NCBI GenBank assembly: GCA_023450745.1
Contig: JAEXGR010000084.1
Location: forward strand, 9,955-73,954
Direction of reading: 5' to 3'
DNA length: 64,000 nt
Origin: Synergistota bacterium
GTDB lineage: Bacteria > Synergistota > Synergistia > Synergistales > Synergistaceae
Shown here: piece by piece, positions 42,897 to 51,833 of the stretch
How the letters are laid out: every line of letters starts with the position of its first letter
Position numbering within the stretch: the stretch's first letter is position 1
The notes under the pieces: generated by a model
Databases searched by the model: none
What the model was told of the DNA's origin: nothing
Seen by the model: the letters and a program-made list of their open reading frames with translations, nothing else
Made by a program: the position numbers and the translations under genes

Positions 42897-42978
42897 TGAA
42901 GGTAACTGGCTGTCATCCCTGACGGGATAAGACCCTATAGCTTTGCGTACTCCGTCTTTCGGCGGGTTTGCCTTTTAC
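42897..42978 (-). promoter_or_regulatory. Cyclic di-GMP-I (GEMM) riboswitch aptamer
   Basis: Read on the minus strand, the segment has the ordered GEMM-I signature: AAAGGCAAACC, a GCC-GAAA-GAC tetraloop hairpin, GTACGCAAAGC, GGGTCT, a variable second hairpin, and GATGACAGCCAGTTACC. The GAAA tetraloop and the GCAAAGC and GACAGCC joining regions are the parts that bind c-di-GMP in characterised members. A promoter lies about 70 bases upstream, and a terminator immediately downstream. The regulated gene is the surface protein starting at 42530 on the same strand. Confidence 0.9.
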
Positions 42979-43043
42979 TTTTTCGTGTGCTCATAATTAA
43001 ATATTGTCTGCTAAAAAATATTGTCTGTTAAAACCTTTTATAC

Positions 43044-43072
43044 ATACTAGTACCATTTTAATCTATGGTCAA
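43044..43072 (-). promoter_or_regulatory. Promoter of the riboswitch and surface-protein transcript
   Basis: Minus-strand TTGACC (43067-43072), 17-base spacer, TAGTAT (43044-43049). Transcription would begin near 43037, about 60 bases before the aptamer. Confidence 0.65.
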
Positions 43073-43283
43073 TTATCCAGTAAATGAAAAAATTAGCGTT
43101 ATTTATCTCGCTTTGTTAAAAAATCTGATTTTAAGCGAAAAAACACAATATTTACGACAGAGTTTACCCGCCGCTGCGCTATACGGGGAAATCATTTCTT
43201 TCACTGTCTGTTATTTATCAATAACGTTCTTGTATGTATGAGCTTTTTTGTATTTGAGTATCTGCCGCTATCCTTATTTTTGT

Positions 43284-44090
43284 CTATCCCAGCGCGACGT
43301 CAAGCACCATCATCACCGCGAAGCCGAGAAGAAATCCTGTCGTCGCGAGGTCGCCGTGGCCCGAGGCCTGCGACTCGGGGACCGTTTCTTCAACGACGAC
43401 AAAGATCATCGCTCCCGCGGCGAAGGCCAGCGCGTAGGGCAAAAGCGGGCGCGCGACATAGACGAGCAGCGCGCCTGCGAAGGCGAACACCGGCTCAACG
43501 ATCGCCGAGAGCTGTCCGTAGAAAAAGGCCTTCGAACGCGAAAGTCCTTCGCGGCGCAGCGGCATCGAGACGGCGAGCCCCTCGGGGAAATTTTGCAGCC
43601 CCATGCCCAGCGCCAGCGCCGCCGCCCCCGCGGCCGTCGCCTGCGGCAGCACCCCGATCGCGCCGAAGGCGACGCCGACGGCGAGTCCCTCCGGAATATT
43701 GTGCAGCGTTATCGCAAGCACCAGCAGCGTCGTGCGGCGCAGCGTCGAGGGAGGACCGTCGGGGTGCGTCTCCGCCATCGCGGGATGAAGGTGCGGCATC
43801 GCCATGTCCAGCAGGCGCAGCGTCCCCCCTCCCGCGAGAAATCCGATCAGCGGCGGCAGCCATCCGGGGTAGCCCAGCTCCTCCGAGATCTCGATCGCGG
43901 GGGCGAGCAGCGACCAATAGCTCGCCGCGATCATCACGCCGCCGGCAAAGCCGAGCATGACGTCAAGCAATTTCTGACTCGGGCGCTTCGCGAAAAAGAC
44001 GCCGGACGCGCCGAGCGCCGTAACTCCCCAGGTAAAGATCCCCGCCATCAACGCCTGTAAAGGCGCGGGCTGCGCAGCGAACCATTCCAT
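43284..44090 (-). CDS. ZIP-family metal transporter
   Basis: Membrane protein of 268 residues with about eight helices. The two metal-binding helix motifs of the ZIP family are clear: ITLHNIPEGLAVG (about 127-139) and GLQNFPEGLAVS (about 163-174). A His-containing loop, MPHLHPAMAETHPDG, lies between helices three and four as in other ZIP proteins. It imports divalent metals, most often zinc, from the periplasm; specificity is not readable. TAGGAGGT precedes the ATG. It stands alone. Confidence 0.9.
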   Translation of the reverse strand: MEWFAAQPAPLQALMAGIFTWGVTALGASGVFFAKRPSQKLLDVMLGFAGGVMIAASYWSLLAPAIEISEELGYPGWLPPLIGFLAGGGTLRLLDMAMPHLHPAMAETHPDGPPSTLRRTTLLVLAITLHNIPEGLAVGVAFGAIGVLPQATAAGAAALALGMGLQNFPEGLAVSMPLRREGLSRSKAFFYGQLSAIVEPVFAFAGALLVYVARPLLPYALAFAAGAMIFVVVEETVPESQASGHGDLATTGFLLGFAVMMVLDVALG

Positions 44091-44222
44091 CTATATACCT
44101 CCTAAAATAAAACTATTTCATTTTTACCGTTCAATTATACACCCAAATATTCAGCCGCGGGAGCGCCTTTGAGCGGAGCCGGCGACACGCCGCCGCGGCT
44201 CTTGCGATGCGGCCGGAGCCGG

Positions 44223-45554
44223 CTATTGCCGGCCGCGGTCCCAGGCGCGCCGCAGCGCCGCAACCGCGCCGCCGATATCTTCCTCGGCGATGCCGGCGAA
44301 GGACAGCAGAATATCGTTTCCCTCAAGGTCGACCTTAACGCCCTCGCGAAGAGCAGCCTCCCGCATTCGCTCCGCGCCGCCGCCAGCCGCCAGCGCGAAG
44401 CAGGTCGACGTCTCAAGCAGCCGCCGCGCGGGAAAATCCCCGAACGCGCGGTCCAGCGCCTCCGCAAACAGGCGACTTTTGCGCAGATACGCCTTTCGGC
44501 AGCGCCGCAAATGGCGTTCAAGATGCCCGTCGCGGATATATCCGGCCAGTGAAAGCTGTTCGATCTTGCTCGACGTCGGGTCGTAAAAACGGGCCGCCGC
44601 CGCGCAGCTCTCCGCGAGCCGCGCGGGCAGCGCCATGTAAGCGACGCGCACGGAGGGCAGCAGCAACTGGGAAAAGCTGCCGATGTAGACGATATTATCG
44701 GGCGCGAGCGGCTGCATCGCGGGGATGGGCCGCGCAAGGTAACGCAGCTCGCCGTTGTAGTCGTCCTCAATGATGAAGCGTCCCTTTTCCCGCGCCCACT
44801 CCGCCAACGCGCCTCTGCGCCTGGTGCGCTGGGCGAAGGAGCGCCGCGGGCGCTTTGAGGCGATCTCCATAAAGACGTCCGCGTCGTCTAGCCTCGCTGC
44901 CGTTTCCGCGGATTCCTCGACGATCGAAACGTCCCAGCCGTAATCGCGCAGCACCCGTTCCCCCTGCTCAAAGCCGGGGCTCTCAAGCACCGCGCGCCCC
45001 TTTTTTCCCAGGGCGCGGCAGAGCAGCGAGAGCAGCTGCTGCGTGCCGGAGGCGGTGACGATATCCTCCGCGCGGCACTTCACGCCGCGCGCGCGATAGG
45101 CATAAGCCGCGAGCTGGCGGCGCAGCTCCGCCTCGCCGCGGGGATCGCCGCGCGAAGCGATCTCGTCCTCGCGCTTCAGCGCGGCGCGCAGACAGCGGCG
45201 CCACGCCGAGATATCCGCGCACTTCGCCTCTATTCTGCCGGCGCTGAGGTCGTACCTTGCCGGAGCGGCGTCGCGCGGCCGCGCGCCGCTTTTTGCGCCG
45301 CTTCCGGCCCTGCGCGGCGCGATAAAATAGCCGCTCTTCGGACGGCTTACGATATAGCCGTCGAGCTGGAGCCGCGCATAGGCGTTCTCAACGGGCGAAC
45401 GGCTCACAGAAAGCCCCTCCGCGAGTTCGCGTATCGAGGGAAGCCTCGTGAGCGGCGCGATCATCCCGCCGTCGGCCGCCGCCGCGAGCTGTTCATATAT
45501 TTGCCGCCAGAGCGCCCCGCCGCCCCTGCCGACGCGTATAAAATCAAAAATCAT
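44223..45554 (-). CDS. pdxR: MocR/PdxR-type regulator (GntR domain plus aminotransferase-like domain)
   Basis: 443 residues: a GntR winged helix (about 10-75; LPSIRELAEGLSVSRSPVENAYARL) and a class I aminotransferase-like domain (about 100-443). It diverges from pdxS with a 124-base gap, the arrangement of PdxR, which activates pdxST when PLP is low. Oddly, the PLP-lysine position is glutamine: GSFSQLLLPSVRV (Gln296) against the usual GSFSK. The PSHQFPTG-type motif expected near residue 233 is also absent, while DDYNGE (264-269) is kept. PLP could thus bind only without a Schiff base, or not at all. The pdxR name is by context. Confidence 0.8.
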   Translation of the reverse strand: MIFDFIRVGRGGGALWRQIYEQLAAAADGGMIAPLTRLPSIRELAEGLSVSRSPVENAYARLQLDGYIVSRPKSGYFIAPRRAGSGAKSGARPRDAAPARYDLSAGRIEAKCADISAWRRCLRAALKREDEIASRGDPRGEAELRRQLAAYAYRARGVKCRAEDIVTASGTQQLLSLLCRALGKKGRAVLESPGFEQGERVLRDYGWDVSIVEESAETAARLDDADVFMEIASKRPRRSFAQRTRRRGALAEWAREKGRFIIEDDYNGELRYLARPIPAMQPLAPDNIVYIGSFSQLLLPSVRVAYMALPARLAESCAAAARFYDPTSSKIEQLSLAGYIRDGHLERHLRRCRKAYLRKSRLFAEALDRAFGDFPARRLLETSTCFALAAGGGAERMREAALREGVKVDLEGNDILLSFAGIAEEDIGGAVAALRRAWDRGRQ

Positions 45555-45678
45555 CGTTCCACCTCATCTGTCATTAAAAAATAAATAAAATTTATCCATT
45601 GAAACAATGACAATTATAAACTATAAATTCTCTTGCACAGCTGTGAAATTACCGCAAATGACTCAGGAGGAAGAAAGA

Positions 45679-46557
45679 ATGGAAGATAGAGAGCAGATAA
45701 AGCTGAACCGCGACCTTGCGAAGATGCTCAAGGGCGGCGTGATTATGGACGTGACGACGCCGGAACAGGCGAAGATCGCCGAGGCGGCGGGGGCCTGCGC
45801 GGTCATGGCGCTGGAGCGCATCCCCGCCGACATCCGCGCGGCGGGCGGCGTCTCGCGCATGAGCGACCCGAAGATGATCAAGGGCATCCAGGAGGCCGTC
45901 AGCATCCCGGTGATGGCTAAGTGCCGCATCGGCCACATCGCCGAGGCGCGCATCCTCGAGGCGATAGAGATCGACTACATCGACGAAAGCGAGGTCCTAA
46001 GCCCCGCCGACGACGTCTATCATATCGACAAGACCGCCTTCCGCGTCCCCTTCGTCTGCGGCGCGCGGAACCTTTCCGAGGCGCTGCGCCGCATCGAAGA
46101 GGGCGCGACGATGATCCGCACTAAGGGCGAGCCGGGGACCGGCGACGTGGTGCAGGCTGTACGCCACATGCGCGCGATGCAGGCGGAGATTGCGCGCACC
46201 GTCGCCATGCGCGGCGACGAACTCTTCGAGGCGGCGAAGGAGCTGCAGGTCCCCTATGCGCTGCTGCGCGAGGTGCATGAGGGCGGCCGGCTGCCGGTGG
46301 TCAACTTCGCGGCGGGCGGCGTGGCCACTCCCGCCGACGCGGCGCTGATGATGCTGCTCGGCGCGGAGGGCGTCTTCGTCGGCAGCGGCATCTTCAAGTC
46401 GGGCAATCCCGAGAAGCGGGCCGCGGCGATCGTCCGCGCCGTCACCAACTATAACGACCCCAGGATACTCGCCGAAATATCCGAGGACCTCGGCGGCGCG
46501 ATGGTCGGCATCAACGAAAGCGAAATCGCCGTGCTGATGGCCGAGCGCGGAAAATGA
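45679..46557 (+). CDS. pdxS: Pyridoxal 5'-phosphate synthase, PdxS subunit
   Basis: 292 residues from the ATG at 45679, set by GGAGG eight bases upstream (the frame is open 24 codons further). TIM-barrel lyase that builds PLP from ribose 5-phosphate, glyceraldehyde 3-phosphate and ammonia. Motifs include GGVIMDVTTPEQA, ALERIPADIRAAGGVSRMSDP, MAKCRIGH with one reactive lysine, TKGEPGTG and NFAAGGVATPADAALMM. It overlaps pdxT by four bases; the two form the 24-chain synthase complex. Confidence 0.96.
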   Translation: MEDREQIKLNRDLAKMLKGGVIMDVTTPEQAKIAEAAGACAVMALERIPADIRAAGGVSRMSDPKMIKGIQEAVSIPVMAKCRIGHIAEARILEAIEIDYIDESEVLSPADDVYHIDKTAFRVPFVCGARNLSEALRRIEEGATMIRTKGEPGTGDVVQAVRHMRAMQAEIARTVAMRGDELFEAAKELQVPYALLREVHEGGRLPVVNFAAGGVATPADAALMMLLGAEGVFVGSGIFKSGNPEKRAAAIVRAVTNYNDPRILAEISEDLGGAMVGINESEIAVLMAERGK

Positions 46558-47126
46558 TGAAAAGGATTCCCCGGGTCGGAGTCTGCGCGGTGCAGGGAGC
46601 CTTCGCCGAGCACTGCGCGATGCTCGCGCGCATCGGCGCGGAGCCCGTTGAGATCCGCGAGCGCGCCCACCTCGAAGGGCTGGACGCGCTGGTATTGCCG
46701 GGAGGCGAAAGTACGGCGCAGGGCAGGCTGCTGCGCGAACTCGGCCTCTTCGCGCCGATGAAAGAGATAATCGCGGACGGACTGCCCGTCTACGGCACCT
46801 GCGCGGGGATGATCCTGCTCGCGAAGGAGATCGAGAACGACGAACGCCGCCATTTCGCGGCCATGGATATCGCCGTGCGCCGCAACGGCTACGGCCGCCA
46901 GCTCTCCAGCTTCGTCGCGCGCGGCGAATTCGCGGGCCTGCAGGATATTGAAATGCCCTTCATCCGCGCGCCGTATATCTCGGCCGCGGGCGGCGGCGTA
47001 AAGGCGCTCGCGCGCCGCGGCGGGCAGATAACGGCGGCGCGGGAGAAAAACATGCTCGCCACGGCCTTCCACCCGGAGATCACGAATGACGAGCGCGTCC
47101 ACCGGTATTTCCTTTCGATGATATAG
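46554..47126 (+). CDS. pdxT: Pyridoxal 5'-phosphate synthase, PdxT glutaminase subunit
   Basis: Class I glutaminase of 190 residues supplying ammonia to PdxS. VCAVQGAFAEH and LPGGESTAQG are family motifs; the catalytic triad is Cys in YGTCAGMILLA and the His-Glu of TAFHPEIT near the C-terminus. The start (ATGATG) overlaps the pdxS stop. The sequence after it is GC-rich with imperfect hairpins but no clear terminator. Confidence 0.95.
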   Translation: MMKRIPRVGVCAVQGAFAEHCAMLARIGAEPVEIRERAHLEGLDALVLPGGESTAQGRLLRELGLFAPMKEIIADGLPVYGTCAGMILLAKEIENDERRHFAAMDIAVRRNGYGRQLSSFVARGEFAGLQDIEMPFIRAPYISAAGGGVKALARRGGQITAAREKNMLATAFHPEITNDERVHRYFLSMI

Positions 47127-47259
47127 CCGCAAGCCGGAACGCCCGCCTCCGCGCGCCGCGCGTAAATTGCCGGACGGCCGTGGAAGCGGGCGCGTCCGGC
47201 GATTGCGGCAGCAGAAAGTTATCCGCAGAGCGGCCGCGCCGCGCGCAAATAATGCCATA

Positions 47260-47284
47260 AAACATTATATAAAGTATAATGTTT
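47260..47284 (+). promoter_or_regulatory. Likely autoregulatory operator of the MerR gene
   Basis: AACATTATA and TATAATGTT form a near-perfect inverted repeat around TAAAG, 16 bases before the MerR-family gene and overlapping its probable -10 region. Confidence 0.5.
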
Positions 47285-47299
47285 GCGAGGTGATCGGCG

Positions 47300-48133
47300 A
47301 TGGATTTCCAGCGGCTCTCTATCGGGCAGATGGCGAAGCTCAACCATATCTCGGAGCAAACGCTGCGGCTTTACGCGCGCGAGGGGCTGCTGACGCCGCA
47401 CATGACCGACGGGCAAAGCGGCTACCGTTATTACCATATCATGCAGTCGGCGCGGCTCGACATGATTCAATATATGAAGTCCTACGGGATGACGCTCAAA
47501 GAGGTCAAAGCGTGCTTGGACCGCGGCGATACGGCGGCCATTCTGGAGATGCTCGCCAGACAAAGCGAGGCCATCGACGGGCAGATAGCGGCGCTTGCGC
47601 GCAGCAAACGGGCGATCGCGCGCACGCTGGACAACTACAGGCGCTATGAGGCGCTGCCCAAAAACGACGTCATCTTCATCGAGTATATTCCCGAGCGCCG
47701 CATCTACTCTTACTCTTCACAGCGAAATTTTTTTGAAACGGACGGCGCGGGCTATGAATTCATGCTTCGCGAGCTCAAAGAAGACCTGATTTCAAGCGAC
47801 CTGCCGATAACCTACTTCTGCAACGTGGGAACGGTCATGCGGCGCGAACGGCTGCTGTCCGGCAATTTCTACGCGAACGAGGTCTTTCTCTTCGTAGACG
47901 GGGAAATAGACAAAAAATGCGAGCCGCTGCCGGGCGGCCTCTACTGCTGTCTCTGTTCTGACGACTGCCTCGACGAGGCGAAGAACGCGCGCCGCCTGCT
48001 GGCGGAGATCGAGGAGCGCGGCTTCCGGCTCGCCGGCGATTATATCTGCGAAGTGATCGTCGATTTTCCGGTCTTTGACACCGTGAGCCGCAAGATGTTT
48101 TATAAAATACAGATACCTATACAGGTGAAATAA
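47300..48133 (+). CDS. MerR-family transcriptional regulator with GyrI-like effector domain
   Basis: 277 residues: MerR winged helix (about 5-75; SIGQMAKLNHISEQTLRLYAREGLLTP and GYRYY), a coiled-coil dimerisation helix (about 78-125), then a BltR/BmrR-like or GyrI-like effector-binding domain. Such proteins twist promoters with over-long spacers to activate them when a ligand binds. The promoter in front of the next gene has exactly that spacer. No metal-binding cysteine cluster of the metal-sensing MerR type is visible. GAGGTGAT precedes the ATG. Confidence 0.88.
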   Translation: MDFQRLSIGQMAKLNHISEQTLRLYAREGLLTPHMTDGQSGYRYYHIMQSARLDMIQYMKSYGMTLKEVKACLDRGDTAAILEMLARQSEAIDGQIAALARSKRAIARTLDNYRRYEALPKNDVIFIEYIPERRIYSYSSQRNFFETDGAGYEFMLRELKEDLISSDLPITYFCNVGTVMRRERLLSGNFYANEVFLFVDGEIDKKCEPLPGGLYCCLCSDDCLDEAKNARRLLAEIEERGFRLAGDYICEVIVDFPVFDTVSRKMFYKIQIPIQVK

Positions 48134-48147
48134 TACGCAATCAAGGC

Positions 48148-48178
48148 TTGACTTTATAGTTGATATAAACTCTATCAT
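48148..48178 (+). promoter_or_regulatory. MerR-type promoter with 19-base spacer
   Basis: TTGACT (48148-48153) and TATCAT (48173-48178) are separated by 19 bases instead of 17, and the spacer contains an AGTT...AACT dyad around GATATA. This is the standard layout of MerR-activated promoters. It lies between the MerR gene and the dehydrogenase at 48224. Confidence 0.75.
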
Positions 48179-48223
48179 CTAAGCTGCCAAGTTCCAAATA
48201 CTTTTTGACGGAGGTAATTATCA

Positions 48224-49306
48224 ATGGAGCGTAAAGTCAGAGTCGCGCAATATGGGTGCGGCAAAATGAGCAAATATCTCATGCGTTATGTGCTGGCAAA
48301 GGGCGGCGAGCTGGTTGCGGCATTCGATATGAACCCGGCCGTCATCGGCAAAGACGTCTGCGAAATCATCGGCGGCGAGCCTCTGGGCGTAAAGATATCC
48401 CCCGCGTCGGAGGCCGGCGCGGTGCTCGGGGAGACGAAGCCCGACGTCTGCATCATCGCCACGCGCAGCACGATGACGGAACTGCAAGAGGCTTTCTCCA
48501 TCTGCGCCCGCAGCGGAGTCAACGCGATATCCACCTGTGAAGAGGCCCTCTATCCGTGGAATTCGTCGCCTGACATCACCAAAGAACTTGACGCGCTGGC
48601 CAAGGAACATGGCTGCACGCTCTGCGGCAGCGGCTACCCCGATCTTTATTGGGGCACGCTGGTGACGAATCTCGCCGGGTCGTCCGCGAAGATTGCCAAG
48701 ATACGCGGATACAGCAGCTACAATGTGGAAGATTACGGCATCGCGCTGGCCAAAGGCCACGGCGCGGGGCTGACGCCGGCGGAATTTGAAAAAGAGATCG
48801 GCAATTACAACAGCCTCTCCTCGGATGAGATCAAAGCCCTGGTCGAAAAAGGCGATTACATTCCCTCGTACATGTGGAATCAGAACGGTTGGCTCTGCGA
48901 CAGGCTCGGCCTCACCGTCGTCTCGCAGACGCAGCGCTGCGTCCCCTGCACGCACAAAGAGGACCTGCACTCACAGACGCTGGGGATGACGGTCAAAGCC
49001 GGCGACGCCACCGGCATGTCGGCGATCGTGACCACGGAAACGGCGGAGGGGATCACGCTGGAGACGGAGTGCGTCGGCAAGGTCTACGCGCCCGACGAGT
49101 TCGACAAAAACGAATGGACGCTTTACGGCGAGCCGGAGACAACCGTCGTCGTCAACCGCCCGGCGACGGTCGAACTGACCTGCGCCACGATCGTCAACCG
49201 CCTGCCGCACCTGATAGACGCCGAAGCTGGCTACGTGACCACCAACAATATGCCAGACAACGCCTACATGGTAAAGCCGATCAATTTCTACGTTAAAAGC
49301 AAGTAA
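48224..49306 (+). CDS. Dihydrodipicolinate-reductase-like NAD(P)H oxidoreductase, possibly 2,4-diaminopentanoate dehydrogenase
   Basis: 360 residues with an N-terminal Rossmann fold (VAQYGCGKMSKYLMRYVL, residues 7-24) and IIATRSTMTELQEA as the second cofactor segment. The overall pattern, with GSGYPDLYWGTLVTNLAG near residue 134, resembles the 2,4-diaminopentanoate dehydrogenase group, which acts in anaerobic ornithine breakdown. None of the other ornithine-pathway genes (ortAB, oraSE) is adjacent, so the substrate is open. Preceded by ACGGAGGT and by a MerR-type promoter, it is probably induced by a small amine or amino acid through the upstream regulator. Confidence 0.65.
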   Translation: MERKVRVAQYGCGKMSKYLMRYVLAKGGELVAAFDMNPAVIGKDVCEIIGGEPLGVKISPASEAGAVLGETKPDVCIIATRSTMTELQEAFSICARSGVNAISTCEEALYPWNSSPDITKELDALAKEHGCTLCGSGYPDLYWGTLVTNLAGSSAKIAKIRGYSSYNVEDYGIALAKGHGAGLTPAEFEKEIGNYNSLSSDEIKALVEKGDYIPSYMWNQNGWLCDRLGLTVVSQTQRCVPCTHKEDLHSQTLGMTVKAGDATGMSAIVTTETAEGITLETECVGKVYAPDEFDKNEWTLYGEPETTVVVNRPATVELTCATIVNRLPHLIDAEAGYVTTNNMPDNAYMVKPINFYVKSK

Positions 49307-49998
49307 ATAAGGAGCGGGACGCTAAAAAACGGGATCGCAGCTAAGAAAAAGTCCGCGTCACGGCGATCTGCATAGCGGAAGCGAGACGCAAACCGCCTTT
49401 TTTACGGCTCGCGTAAGGCGTGAAGCTCTGAGAGAGCGACATTCCTGCCTCGCCGCATAGCGAGGAAGAGATTACCGAAAGGGAGCGACGGCCGCGCCTC
49501 GCCCCCTTTTTCGCTGTCCTCTTCTGGCGACGCAAAAGACAGCCGTACATCATATTATATCGCTGAAATTTCCCGCAGCGAACCGCGGCGCCGCAAAATC
49601 ATGACAATTCAATATCTGGCATTTTGGTATAGATGTCAGCGTGGATTATTTGTTTTCTGATTTAAACGGTTCGACTGCCAGTCACATCGGAACTAGCCAG
49701 CGATGCCTTTCCATCTAGGCTGAATAAGTTCTGAGCTATTGCTATTGACAGCTGTTTACCTTGGGAGATAGCGGTATTCCTCTAAATATCGACATAAAAA
49801 ATTTCCCCTTAATATAATAATTCTTTATATTTTAATAAAAAATCATTAATTTTACTTTTATATTTTCCCTTGCTATGATTCCGCACAGAGAGAAGTTAAT
49901 GCGACGGGCGGAAGCGTTTACACGCATGATGCCCGCTCCGACAAAAACTCGGCGAGCGTTTGCCGCGTGCTGCTCAAACGGGAAGGGACGGTATCTCC
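49307..49998. other. Long gap before the 2-oxoacid oxidoreductase operon
   Basis: The first 250 bases are GC-rich with several imperfect hairpins, including GCGGAAGCGAGACGCAAACC followed by GCCTTTTTT near 49373-49402, a weak candidate terminator for the dehydrogenase gene. The last 300 bases are AT-rich (TTAATATAATAATT, TATATTTTAATAAAAAATC) and probably hold the promoter, but no clean -35/-10 pair was seen. No gene is supported. Confidence 0.5.
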
Positions 49999-51063
49999 AT
50001 GGCAAAGAGAATTCTGATCAAGGGCAACGAGGCTATCGGCGAGGCCGCGCTGCGCTCCGGCTGCAGATATTATTTTGGTTATCCGATCACGCCGCAGAGC
50101 GAACTGCTGGAGTATATGGCGGTAAATCTGCCGAAGAGGGGCGGCGTCTTCGTCCAAAGCGAGAGCGAGCTGGCCGGCGTGAGCATGCTCTATGGCGCGT
50201 CAGCGGTCGGCAGACGTGCTATGACCTCGTCATCAAGTCCAGGCATCAGCCTGATGCAGGAATGTATCTCCTATCTTGCCTCAGCGGAGCTGCCGGCGGT
50301 GATCGTCAACATCAGCCGCGGCGGTCCGGGACTGGGACGCATCACCCCGGCTCAGTCCGACTACTTTCAGGCCGTAAAAGGCGGCGGGCATGGGGATTAC
50401 AATATGATCGTCCTGACGCCGGCCTCAGTACAGGAAATGGCCGAGTGCACCTCGCTTGCCTTTACGCTGGCCGACCGCTACCGCACGCCGGTGATGATAC
50501 TGGGAGACGCCTTCGTGGGGCAGATGATGGAGGCCATCGACCCGGCGGCGCTCGAGCCCTTGGAAGAAGAGAAAGAAAAACCCTGGGCCGCCAGAGGGGC
50601 CGCTAGAGGCAAACAGAACCTCATTCTCTCCGCGCCGTTTACTAACGAAGAGCTTGTCGTTCTCAACAGAAAACTTCAGGACAAGTACCGCCTGATTGAG
50701 GAGAAGGAGAGCCGCTGGGAACCCTACCGCGCGGACGACGCGGAAATCGTTCTTGTGGCTTTCGGAATCGTCAGCCGTTTCTGCAAGGCTGCAGTCGATA
50801 TGCTGCGCAGAGATGGATTAAAGGTCGGATTACTGCGCCCGATCACAGTCTTTCCCTTCCCCAGCGGCGCCATCCGCAAGCTTGCCGGACGGGCACGCGC
50901 CTTCTTGGATATCGAGATGAACGAGGGACAGATGCTGCAGGACGTAAAGCTCGCGGTCAACGGCGCCGTACCGGTGGACTTTTTCGGAGGCGGGGGAGGA
51001 GTATATACGACGCCGCGCGAGATCGCGGCGGAAATAAAAAGACGCTATGGAGGCGAGATGTAA
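49999..51063 (+). CDS. 2-oxoacid:ferredoxin oxidoreductase, alpha subunit (VorB/KorA-like)
   Basis: 354 residues. The alpha chain of the oxygen-sensitive enzymes that oxidise 2-oxoacids with CoA to acyl-CoA, CO2 and reduced ferredoxin. SGCRYYFGYPITPQSELLE, SESELAGVSMLYGASAVGRRAMTSSSSPGISLM and RGGPGLGRITPAQSDYF are typical of the 2-oxoglutarate or branched-chain 2-oxoacid types. The ATG at 49999 is preferred to an in-frame TTG 39 bases earlier. It heads a plus-strand operon alpha-beta-gamma-delta-RraA and overlaps the beta gene by one base (TAATG). Substrate is not readable. Confidence 0.85.
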   Translation: MAKRILIKGNEAIGEAALRSGCRYYFGYPITPQSELLEYMAVNLPKRGGVFVQSESELAGVSMLYGASAVGRRAMTSSSSPGISLMQECISYLASAELPAVIVNISRGGPGLGRITPAQSDYFQAVKGGGHGDYNMIVLTPASVQEMAECTSLAFTLADRYRTPVMILGDAFVGQMMEAIDPAALEPLEEEKEKPWAARGAARGKQNLILSAPFTNEELVVLNRKLQDKYRLIEEKESRWEPYRADDAEIVLVAFGIVSRFCKAAVDMLRRDGLKVGLLRPITVFPFPSGAIRKLAGRARAFLDIEMNEGQMLQDVKLAVNGAVPVDFFGGGGGVYTTPREIAAEIKRRYGGEM

Positions 51064-51815
51064 TGTATCCGGCTGACGGGAAAAACGCAAAATTCAAGAG
51101 AAGCCACTGCATATTGGAGGAACCATTTACATACTGCCCCGGCTGTTCGCACGGCATCGCACATAGGCTGCTCGCTGAGGTGATAGACGAGCTCGGCATC
51201 GGTGAAAAAAGCGTCGGAATCTCCTCTATCGGCTGTTCTGTGCGTATCTGGAAGTTCCTCAACTTTGATTTCGTGCAGGGAGCGCACGGCAGAGGCATGG
51301 CGGTCGCTACCGGCGTTAAGCGGGCGCAGCCGGAAAAGATCGTCTTTACCTACCAGGGCGACGGAGATCTGGCAGCGATCGGCATGGCGGAGACGGTGCA
51401 CGCCATCGCCCGCGGGGAGAAGATCACCACGCTTTTCATCAACAACAGCGTCTTTGGAGCCACCGGCGGTCAATTGGCACCGACTACCCTCCTGGGGCAG
51501 AAGACAGCGACCTACCCTGAGGGACGCAGCAAAGAGGCGATCGGTAAACCGATCCGTTTCTCAGAACTACTCTCGACGCTCGACGCGGACGGCTACCTAG
51601 CAAGAGCGGCGCTTGACGGACCTGCAAACATACACGCGGCCAAACAAGCGATACGTAAAGCCTTCGAAGCCCAGATATCAGGCAAAGGCTACGGAATGGT
51701 CGAGATACTCGCTTGCTGCCCTTCAAATCTGAAACTGTCGCCAGTCGATTCCATGAAATGGATCGGCGACAAAATGATCCCTTATTACCCACTCGGCGAG
51801 TTCAAGACGGTATAA
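51063..51815 (+). CDS. 2-oxoacid:ferredoxin oxidoreductase, beta (TPP) subunit
   Basis: 250 residues holding thiamine pyrophosphate. CPGCSHGIAHRLL (25-37) and the metal/TPP motif GDGDLAAIGMAETVHAIARGEKITTLFINNSVFGATGGQ (from about residue 98) are conserved in the VOR/KOR beta chain. SSIGCS near 55 is typical too. It lacks the extra C-terminal ferredoxin region of pyruvate-type fused enzymes, in keeping with the separate delta subunit two genes on. Confidence 0.88.
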   Translation: MYPADGKNAKFKRSHCILEEPFTYCPGCSHGIAHRLLAEVIDELGIGEKSVGISSIGCSVRIWKFLNFDFVQGAHGRGMAVATGVKRAQPEKIVFTYQGDGDLAAIGMAETVHAIARGEKITTLFINNSVFGATGGQLAPTTLLGQKTATYPEGRSKEAIGKPIRFSELLSTLDADGYLARAALDGPANIHAAKQAIRKAFEAQISGKGYGMVEILACCPSNLKLSPVDSMKWIGDKMIPYYPLGEFKTV

Positions 51816-51833
51816 AACGAGGAGAAATATAAG

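Noticed and set aside
49341..49553. 70-codon minus-strand frame in the gap before the oxidoreductase operon
   Set aside because: Ser/Arg-rich sequence over an imperfect-hairpin region with no ribosome site; looks like translated non-coding DNA.
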